Shown: one piece after another, positions 1-4,656 of the stretch
How positions within the stretch are numbered: position 1 is the first letter of the stretch
Layout of the letters: every line of letters begins with the position of its first letter
Source: Bryobacterales bacterium
GTDB taxonomy: Bacteria > Acidobacteriota > Terriglobia > Bryobacterales > Bryobacteraceae
Direction of reading: 5' to 3'
Length of the DNA: 8,887 bases
Assembly: GCA_003132865.1 (NCBI GenBank)
Contig: PKYZ01000470.1
Location: 3,828 to 12,714, forward strand
Made by a program: the position numbers and the translations under genes
The notes under the pieces: generated by a model
What the model was told of the DNA's origin: nothing
Seen by the model: only the letters and a program-made list of their open reading frames with translations
The model's database searches: none

Positions 1-966
1 GACTTCCATTACAACGGCCACATCCTGCTGCGGAAATATCCCGAGTGCGCGCAGGCGCTTTCCAAGTACCGCATCAATCCGGGCAACGTCAACATCGGCA
101 AGAAGCACGACGACAATTTCCGCACCATGATCGAGGCGGCCATCGAATACAAGCGTCCGGTGCGCATCGGCGTCAATTGGGGATCGCTCGACCAGGCCTT
201 GCTCACCCGCATGATGGATGAGAACTCGCGCCTGGCTGAGCCTAAGGACGCGCGCGAGGTCACACTCGAAGCCATCGTGGTGAGCGCGCTCGAATCGGCG
301 GCGGCCGCCGAGCAGTACGGCCTGGCGCACGACCGCATCATTCTCAGCGCCAAAGTCAGCGGCGTGCAGGATCTGGTGGATGTCTACCGCGCGCTGGCCG
401 CATGCTGCGACTATGCGCTGCACTTGGGGCTGACCGAAGCCGGCATGGGATCGAAGGGCATCGTAGCCACCACGGCGGGTCTGGCGATCCTGCTGCAGGA
501 AGGTATCGGCGACACGATTCGCACGTCGCTGACGCCGCTGCCAAATGGCGACCGCACCGAGGAGGTCACCGTTTCGCAGCAGATCCTGCAATCGCTGGGC
601 ATTCGCAGTTTCACGCCGCAGGTGACGGCCTGCCCCGGATGCGGCCGCACCACCAGCACATTTTTCCAGGAGATGGCCGACCAGATCCAGACCTACCTGC
701 GCAAGCAGATGCCGGTCTGGAAGGCCAAACATCCGGGCGTGGAGAGCATGAAGGTGGCGGTGATGGGTTGCGTGGTCAACGGGCCGGGCGAATCCAAACA
801 CGCCAATCTCGGCATCTCGCTGCCGGGCACTTTCGAAGAACCCAAGGCGCCGGTCTTCGTGGACGGGCGCCTGATCACCACGCTCAAGGGCGACCGCATT
901 GTGGCCGAGTTCATCGGGATGCTGGACGAGTACGTGGCCACGCACTACGCGGAACCGGTCGCCTGA
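1..966 (+). CDS. ispG: 4-hydroxy-3-methylbut-2-enyl diphosphate synthase IspG (GcpE), 5'-truncated by the window edge
   Basis: IspG is a cytosolic iron-sulfur enzyme that reductively opens methylerythritol cyclodiphosphate to HMBPP, the penultimate step of the MEP isoprenoid pathway. The reading frame is open from base 1, and the first ATG at 127 is internal: family sequence is present before it (DFHYNGH, then [12 protein letters not shown]). The visible 321 residues cover most of the TIM barrel and the whole C-terminal [4Fe-4S] domain; by comparison with E. coli IspG, roughly 85-100 N-terminal residues are missing. The cluster ligands are plain: CPGCGRT (Cys211 and Cys214 of the visible part) and [10 protein letters not shown] (Cys257, Glu264), matching E. 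coli Cys270, Cys273, Cys305 and Glu312 as I recall them. The Cys214-Cys257 gap of 43 residues is 11 longer than in E. coli; an insert here fits longer non-enterobacterial forms. The stop TGA lies one base before the next ATG. Confidence 0.97.
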   Translation, partial: DFHYNGHILLRKYPECAQALSKYRINPGNVNIGKKHDDNFRTMIEAAIEYKRPVRIGVNWGSLDQALLTRMMDENSRLAEPKDAREVTLEAIVVSALESAAAAEQYGLAHDRIILSAKVSGVQDLVDVYRALAACCDYALHLGLTEAGMGSKGIVATTAGLAILLQEGIGDTIRTSLTPLPNGDRTEEVTVSQQILQSLGIRSFTPQVTACPGCGRTTSTFFQEMADQIQTYLRKQMPVWKAKHPGVESMKVAVMGCVVNGPGESKHANLGISLPGTFEEPKAPVFVDGRLITTLKGDRIVAEFIGMLDEYVATHYAEPVA

Positions 967-967
967 C

Positions 968-1408
968 ATGTCCAGACGCTTCACGCTGTGGGAGGCCGAA
1001 CGCATGCTCCCGCAGATCCGCGATTGGATGCGTGAGGCGGTGGCCATGAAGTCGCAATACGACGAGGCGGAGCAGGCTATGCAGTCGCTGGCGTCGCGCA
1101 TTACCATGATGGGCGGCATCGTCGTGAACCGCGAGCGGGCGGCGGACGACAAGGCGCGCCGCGAAGTCGCCGGGCAGCGGCTGCGGTCCATCCTGGAGAA
1201 TTTTGAGCAGAGCGGCGTCCTGGTCAAGGATCTCGACAAAGGGCTGGTGGACTTCCCTACGCTTTTCCGCGGCGAGGAGGTCTACCTATGCTGGAAGCTG
1301 GACGAGGCGTCCATCCAGTTCTGGCATGGCACGCACGAGGGGTTTGCGGGGCGCAAGGCGATCGAACAGGATTTTCTGGATCACCACGAGGGCGAGAAGG
1401 CCCAGTGA
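968..1408 (+). CDS. DUF2203 family protein of unknown function
   Basis: This 146-residue soluble protein has no signal peptide or membrane segment. Residues 1-80 are charged and helical, likely a coiled coil, beginning FTLWEAERMLPQIRDWM. The family signature follows at about 83-131: GVLVKDLDKGLVDFP, then VYLCWKLDE, FWHGTHEGFAGRKAI. This order is typical of DUF2203, whose biochemical role is not known to me. The ATG at 968 is chosen because it sits one base after the ispG stop; the frame is open further back to 899, but only inside ispG. No Shine-Dalgarno is visible, so translation probably depends on ribosomes finishing ispG. The tail after residue 131 (EQDFLDHHEGEKAQ) is beyond the usual signature, and its coding DNA recurs at 4008-4082. 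Family assignment is firm; linkage to isoprenoid synthesis is only implied by position. Confidence 0.88.
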   Translation: MSRRFTLWEAERMLPQIRDWMREAVAMKSQYDEAEQAMQSLASRITMMGGIVVNRERAADDKARREVAGQRLRSILENFEQSGVLVKDLDKGLVDFPTLFRGEEVYLCWKLDEASIQFWHGTHEGFAGRKAIEQDFLDHHEGEKAQ

Positions 1409-1645
1409 ATGCTGGCGGAGAGTCATCTGACCAGACATCTATTCGGAAGCATGGTGCGGCGGATCGATGCGGGGCGGTACTGGGCCGGATAGGACCTGAC
1501 CGCTGGCAGACCAAAATGTTGGGGAAGATAATGAGGGGGAGGGTACCGAGAGGTGCTAAAGAAATCGTTTGAACTGAAGCGCTTCCAGGTCACTTGCGGA
1601 CCCAGCGCAGGCAGGGGTTGGCGCCTATCCGGGCCGCTGGAGTCA

Positions 1646-1661
1646 CTCCTGATAACAGGAG
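1646..1661 (+). promoter_or_regulatory. Hairpin that would sequester a Shine-Dalgarno sequence
   Basis: CTCCTG (1646-1651) and CAGGAG (1656-1661) are perfect complements around the loop ATAA. The 3' arm contains AGGAG, an ideal Shine-Dalgarno core, two bases before the ATG at 1663. When folded, the RNA would hide that ribosome-binding site. A run of eight A follows, not T, so this is not an intrinsic terminator on the plus strand. With only six pairs the structure is modest and could be chance. Confidence 0.35.
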
Positions 1662-1662
1662 A

Positions 1663-1743
1663 ATGAAAAAAAAGGGTTCCAATGTATGGCCGTCCGTTGT
1701 ACAATGGCGGGAGCTTGGTTCTAAAATCGAAATCGTGTCCTAA
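1663..1743 (+). CDS. Candidate 26-residue leader-like small ORF
   Basis: The frame begins ATG AAA AAA AAG and encodes MKKKGSNVWPSV, then VQWRELGSKIEIVS, ending in TAA. A good AGGAG precedes the start, although only two bases away, which is tighter than usual. The stop overlaps the ribosome-binding site of the arylsulfotransferase gene (TAAGAGG) and lies 10 bases before its ATG, a position expected for a leader peptide or coupled small gene. I do not recognise the peptide. Against it: short frames arise by chance, and if the weak promoter at 1697-1725 is the true one, this ORF would not be transcribed whole. Confidence 0.22.
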   Translation: MKKKGSNVWPSVVQWRELGSKIEIVS

Positions 1744-1753
1744 GAGGTCATAA

Positions 1754-3739
1754 ATGATTCATCCAAATCGTCTTCTCCTGGCCGTTGCGGTGCTATGCGC
1801 CTCATCGCTCCACGCAACCGTCAGCATCGGCTCTTTTACTCCAGCCGTCTCGTCTCCCCAACCGCTGGGTACTCAAGTAACCTGGACTGCCACAGCCACC
1901 GACTCCGGCGCCGGGCTCCTGACTTTCCAATACAGCGTTTCGTACGGCAGCGGAGCATTTTCGATCCTACGCGATTTTGCTTCGGGCACCCTGACATCCG
2001 GCACCTGGACCGGACCCGCTTTCGTCTGGCAAGAGATCTTTGGCGAGGGCATCTATCACGTCAGGGTGATCGCCAAGGATTTCCAGTCCGGCGAAACGGC
2101 AACCGCCTACGCGGTTTTCGCGCTGAGTCCTTTGAGCACCGGCGGGAACTTTGTCGTCTCACACACGGCCAATCCGCTGGTCGCACTCGGCAGCGCACCG
2201 GCCTGCCCTGCTGGCAGCTCGATTCGGCTCACTATTCAGAGGGTTGGCAGAAGTTCGGTCGGCGAGACCAGCCTAAAAGCCTGCACTCCTCAACTCACCT
2301 CGAATATATTCGCCGCGGGAATGCTTCCTTCAACTGCGTACAGCATCAATTACGAGGTCATCACGGGCTCCAAAATTACCAAAGGCCCCAGTCCGGTGAT
2401 GTTTACCACCGGCCCGCTGCCGTCGTCGATCACCTTTCCAACGTTCACGGTTGTCACTCCCCCTGGATCGCAGGACGATGCGGTGGACTCCACTGTATTG
2501 CACGCGTTTCTCGGCGGCGTGATAGACGCCACCGATCGGCTCGGGAATATTCTCTGGTATTACGCTCCGACCGACCCAACTCACTCTACTCTCCTAACTC
2601 GACCGCTGCCTGGCGGCCATATGCTCACTCTCCAAGTCGGCACTTCGTGGAATCCCAATACTGTAGTGCCCGGGGAATCCCTGCGCGAGATCGATCTCGC
2701 CGGTAACACTGTTCGCGAAACCAACATTGGCGTTTTGCAGCAGCAAATTCTAGCCACGGGTAAGCCCGGTTCGACCGACTTCGGCCCGTGTGGCGCAATC
2801 CCGCTTCCGGCCGCCGTCGGATCCTCTTGCCTGGGGGCTTTCCACCATGACGCCATTCGGCTGCCCAACGGCAATACGATAGTGAGCGTCAACCTGGAGA
2901 AGATCTTCCCTCCTGGCACGCAAGGCAACACCACCGGGTTGAATGTGGACATCCTGGGAGACGGCTTCCTGGTTCTCGATAAGAATTTCCAATTGCTCTG
3001 GTACTTCGACGTTTTCCAGCACGATAGCGGCGCGCCGCAACTGGATATTAACCGGGCGGCCATTCTGGGTGAAACCTGTGCCCAAAACCAGGGCGGATGT
3101 GAATACCTATTCCTCGCGGGAACATCCGGCGTGGCGACTCTCGCGAACGACTGGCTGCACCAGAATTGCCTTTACTACGATCCGGCAAACGGGGACGTCA
3201 TCGTCTCCTTACGGCACCAGGACTGGATCTATAAGGTCGATTACCAGAACGGTGCGGGAACCGGCAATATCCTGTGGCGCATGGGACTGGATGGCGACTT
3301 CACATTTAACAATATCAACAACGATCCGTATCCCTGGTTCTCGCACCAGCACGATGCTGGGTACGAGAACACTTCCACCGGCGAGTTCACCGTATTTGAC
3401 AATGGAAACACGCGTATCGCTCCTCCGCCCAAGGGCTTAGGCAGCGGGAACAGCCGAGGCATGTCGTTAACTGTGGATGAAACCAGTATGACAGTGACTC
3501 CGCTGCTGAGCCAGGACCTCGGCTATTTCGGATTCGCCCTTGGCAGCGCGCAGTTGCTCGGGAACGGCAATTACTTTTTCCAGCCAGGAATTGTGCTTCC
3601 GACAAGTTCGAGCTATGACCTCGAGGTATTGCCGACTGCCGGCACCGTGAATGGTACGCTCATCTATGACCTCGGATCCGCAACTAGCTCCTACCGTGCC
3701 TTTCTGATGCCGAATCTCTACTTCCCTCCCACGACTTAG
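1754..3739 (+). CDS. Secreted arylsulfotransferase (ASST) family protein
   Basis: ASST enzymes are PAPS-independent sulfotransferases that pass sulfate from one phenolic ester to another phenol outside the cytoplasm, through a sulfated histidine. The 661-residue product starts with a Sec signal peptide (MIHPNRLLLAVAVLCASSLHA, likely cleaved after residue 21), then an Ig-like beta region (about 22-125), then the beta-propeller from about 240. Propeller motifs are clear: AFHHDAIRLPNGNTIVS (363-379), DWLHQNCLYYD (466-476), SLRHQDWIYKVDY (485-497), WFSHQHDAGYE (528-538). His365, His469 and Arg487 are spaced 104 and 18 apart, the same as E. coli ASST His252, His356 and Arg374 as I recall them; His531 or His533 would stand for the sulfated His436, but closer to the arginine. 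The ATG has AAGAGG six bases upstream. GC looks lower than the neighbours (35/60 at 2881-2940 against 47/60 at 5521-5580), perhaps a sign of transfer. Substrate is unknown. Confidence 0.86.
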   Translation: MIHPNRLLLAVAVLCASSLHATVSIGSFTPAVSSPQPLGTQVTWTATATDSGAGLLTFQYSVSYGSGAFSILRDFASGTLTSGTWTGPAFVWQEIFGEGIYHVRVIAKDFQSGETATAYAVFALSPLSTGGNFVVSHTANPLVALGSAPACPAGSSIRLTIQRVGRSSVGETSLKACTPQLTSNIFAAGMLPSTAYSINYEVITGSKITKGPSPVMFTTGPLPSSITFPTFTVVTPPGSQDDAVDSTVLHAFLGGVIDATDRLGNILWYYAPTDPTHSTLLTRPLPGGHMLTLQVGTSWNPNTVVPGESLREIDLAGNTVRETNIGVLQQQILATGKPGSTDFGPCGAIPLPAAVGSSCLGAFHHDAIRLPNGNTIVSVNLEKIFPPGTQGNTTGLNVDILGDGFLVLDKNFQLLWYFDVFQHDSGAPQLDINRAAILGETCAQNQGGCEYLFLAGTSGVATLANDWLHQNCLYYDPANGDVIVSLRHQDWIYKVDYQNGAGTGNILWRMGLDGDFTFNNINNDPYPWFSHQHDAGYENTSTGEFTVFDNGNTRIAPPPKGLGSGNSRGMSLTVDETSMTVTPLLSQDLGYFGFALGSAQLLGNGNYFFQPGIVLPTSSSYDLEVLPTAGTVNGTLIYDLGSATSSYRAFLMPNLYFPPTT

Positions 3740-3750
3740 CTGGGACGCCG

Positions 3751-3776
3751 CGCCTCCGCGGGAACCCGCGGAGGCG
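3751..3776 (+). terminator. Strong GC hairpin after the arylsulfotransferase gene
   Basis: 3751-3762 and 3765-3776 are perfect inverted repeats of 12 bp (CGCCTCCGCGGG and its complement) around AA; a 10-bp stem with a GAAC-containing loop is the realistic fold. It begins 11 bases after the stop codon. No U-tract follows (TAATAACC), so it would be a T-less terminator or a 3'-end stabilising structure. The position right behind the gene supports a 3'-end role. Confidence 0.6.
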
Positions 3777-4007
3777 TAATAACCAGTTTCGGCAACCGTG
3801 CGATGGCAGCGCTCGAACCGGGTATGTCACCTTTCATGCCGACAGCAACGACAGCGGCCAGCAGAGCGGGACAATGGCTGGCATGCCGCCTCAGGGAGCA
3901 AGGCTTAATCGCGTACGGGTCTGACGTGGCGTTTCCGGACGCGGGTGGCAGCGCTTTGATCTCCCGCAACCGTTGCCGCTCGACGGGCACATCGCATGAG
4001 ATCCTGG
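3777..4007. other. Unassigned stretch with no recognisable gene
   Basis: 231 bp between the hairpin and the DUF2203-like fragment. Frames are open on both strands (plus from 3803, minus from 4047), but neither translation resembles a family I know, and neither has a convincing ribosome-binding site. Given the broken genes directly downstream, this may be more decayed sequence, but I could not identify its source. Confidence 0.4.
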
Positions 4008-4082
4008 ATGGCACGCCCGAAGGCTTCGCGGGGCGCAAGGCGATCAATCAGGATTTTCTGGATCATCACGAGGGTGAGAAAG
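4008..4082 (+). pseudogene. Duplicated 3' end of a DUF2203 gene (fragment)
   Basis: Bases 4008-4082 align without gaps to 1326-1400, the end of the DUF2203 gene, with 66 of 75 identical by hand count. In the same frame it reads GTPEGFAGRKAINQDFLDHH, then EGEKEG, against GTHEGFAGRKAIEQDFLDHH, then EGEKAQ. Of the nine differences six are silent and three change two residues, so the source copy appears to have diverged while still under selection. Similarity stops on both sides: before 4008 there is no DUF2203 sequence, and at about 4083 the minus-strand toxin remnant begins. The stop codon of the original is not preserved and the frame runs on to 4150. It looks like a stranded gene end rather than a working gene. 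Confidence 0.8.
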
Positions 4083-4193
4083 AGGGTTCGCTTCGAGCAC
4101 GCCGATGTCGTCCAGGACGCATTGCCGCCGGTCGGGCGGTATCGCTTTAAGCTGTTTTGCGGCGCTGTCGTGAATGTGAACGATCCAGGTCAT
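4044..4193 (-). pseudogene. Truncated RelE/ParE-type toxin remnant
   Basis: Read on the minus strand from ATG at 4193, the frame gives MTWIVHIHDSAAKQLKAIPP, then DRRQCVLDDIGVLEANPL, the usual opening of RelE/ParE-superfamily toxins (first beta strand, then the helix pair with the AAKQLKAIPPD pattern). Such toxins are normally about 85-95 residues, cutting mRNA at the ribosome or poisoning gyrase. Here family sequence ends after about residue 38, at about 4080, where the antisense of the DUF2203 fragment begins; the frame stops at residue 49. The beta-sheet core that holds the catalytic residues is missing, so the product should be inactive. The start lies inside the 3' end of the antitoxin remnant (47-bp overlap), a layout consistent with one original operon. 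RelE versus ParE cannot be decided. Confidence 0.72.
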
Positions 4194-4413
4194 GTCGGAG
4201 CTGGGCAAGGGTGACTCTCTCGTTCAGCCTTCTTCACGAGAGCGCTCTCCTCGGGGGTGAGGATGTCATCGCGCCGTTCTTCTGTTCGGCGAATGCCACA
4301 AAATCCCCCTCCTGGAGGTTAAGAGTTTCGATCATCTCCCGCGGAATGACCACTTGGCGCCGTTGGCCCACGCGACCGATCCGCTCCTGGCTTGTGGTTG
4401 ATTTTACTCCCAT
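4147..4413 (-). pseudogene. Degraded AbrB/SpoVT-type antitoxin
   Basis: From ATG at 4413 on the minus strand the frame reads MGVKSTTSQERIGRVGQRRQ, then VVIPREMIETLNLQEGDFVA: an AbrB-type swapped-hairpin DNA-binding domain (about residues 11-45), as in antitoxins that also repress their own operon. It stops at 4234-4236 after 59 codons with an out-of-family tail. The expected continuation is present in the next frame, DDILTPEESALVKKAERE from 4270, and then back in the first frame as VTLAQLRHDLDRSHSRQRRK, then TA and TAA at 4147-4149. The 267-bp total is a multiple of three, so two frame-breaking deletions appear to compensate each other; segments of roughly 10 and 6 residues seem to be missing at the two points. 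An N-terminal DNA-binding peptide could still be made, but the toxin-binding tail would not be in frame. Confidence 0.78.
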
Positions 4414-4418
4414 ACCCC

Positions 4419-4437
4419 TTCAGATTATCTGTCTGAA
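4419..4437 (-). promoter_or_regulatory. Palindromic operator-like site before the antitoxin
   Basis: The minus strand reads TTCAGACAGATAATCTGAA, with two nested palindromes: TTCAGA/TCTGAA at the ends and CAGAT-A-ATCTG inside (4421-4431). It ends 5 bases before the antitoxin ATG, the usual place for autorepression by an AbrB-type antitoxin. TTGACA (4445-4440) and GATAAT (4429-4424) look like -35 and -10 boxes but are only 10 bp apart, too close for a working sigma70 promoter; a deletion or chance could explain this. A purine run AAGGGG sits one base from the ATG, also too close. Confidence 0.45.
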
Positions 4438-4556
4438 TATGTCAATAGCCCCTTCATTCATCCTCGGATAGCGCACCTGCCAGGCGGGGGACCTTCAGGG
4501 GGGCCACGGCGAGGAGCCAAGTGTCACCACGGGCGGCGCAAGGCAGCGCATGGCGC

Positions 4557-4594
4557 TGTCCCACAGTGGGTCAGGCGCGTCCCACAAGCGGACA
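4557..4594 (+). repeat. Two 17-bp near-repeats, each an imperfect palindrome
   Basis: TGTCCCACAGTGGGTCA (4557-4573) and CGTCCCACAAGCGGACA (4578-4594) share YGTCCCACANNNGGWCA. Each is an inverted repeat of the form TGTCC-N7-GGACA with one mismatch, and they start 21 bp apart, two helical turns, so bound proteins would lie on the same DNA face. Paired sites like this are typical of dimeric activators such as sigma54 enhancer-binding proteins. They end about 62 bp before the permease ATG. Confidence 0.5.
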
Positions 4595-4635
4595 CTGCCG
4601 GAGCCATTGCCTCTGTAAATTCACGGATAGCGGTC

Positions 4636-4649
4636 GGCAATGCACCTGC
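4636..4649 (+). promoter_or_regulatory. Sigma54-like -24/-12 element
   Basis: CGGCAATGCACCTGCTTT has the invariant GG (4636-4637) and GC (4648-4649) exactly 10 bp apart, with GGCA and TGCT matching the consensus TGGCAC-N5-TTGC, followed by TTT as is common. With the paired repeats upstream it resembles an activator-driven promoter for the permease. The difficulty is that the start of transcription should fall near 4660, just past the ATG at 4657. Either the permease starts later, for instance at TTG 4684, or the element is chance. Confidence 0.38.
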
Positions 4650-4656
4650 TTTAAGC

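Larger units (their letters stand above)
1409..1753. other. Intergenic spacer with small candidate ORFs
   Basis: 345 bp between the DUF2203 gene and the arylsulfotransferase gene. No long ORF here resembles a known protein, and no T-tailed terminator follows the DUF2203 stop. Two tiny ORFs lie end to end: a GTG-started 37-codon frame (1553-1666) behind a G-rich stretch at 1535-1543, then the ATG-started frame at 1663-1743, overlapping it as ATGA. A weak sigma70-like pair (TTGTAC at 1697-1702, TCTAAA at 1720-1725, 17 bp apart) could serve the downstream gene; its matches to consensus are poor (3/6 and 4/6). No tRNA or repeat was recognised. Confidence 0.5.
4438..4656. other. Spacer between the antitoxin remnant and the permease
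   Basis: 219 bp. Its 5' half (about 4450-4550) shows no gene I recognise on either strand; a minus-strand open stretch ending in a TGA near 4455 is unassigned. The 3' half contains the tandem 17-bp repeats (4557-4594) and the -24/-12-like element (4636-4649) listed separately. Confidence 0.45.

Noticed and set aside
1646..1661. Intrinsic terminator after the DUF2203 gene
   Set aside because: The hairpin is followed by A, not T, on the plus strand; on the minus strand the T-run would precede the stem, so neither direction fits an intrinsic terminator.
1423..1704. A 93-codon minus-strand frame in the spacer
   Set aside because: Its composition is rich in Pro, Arg and Ser, no family is recognised, and it has no supporting start signals.
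3736..4047. A 103-codon minus-strand frame after the arylsulfotransferase gene
   Set aside because: It crosses the terminator-like hairpin and the DUF2203 fragment antisense, has no ribosome-binding site and resembles no family.
4044..4193. Treating the 49-codon toxin frame as a complete small toxin
   Set aside because: The last 11 residues come from the antisense of the DUF2203 fragment, and the catalytic part of the fold is absent.
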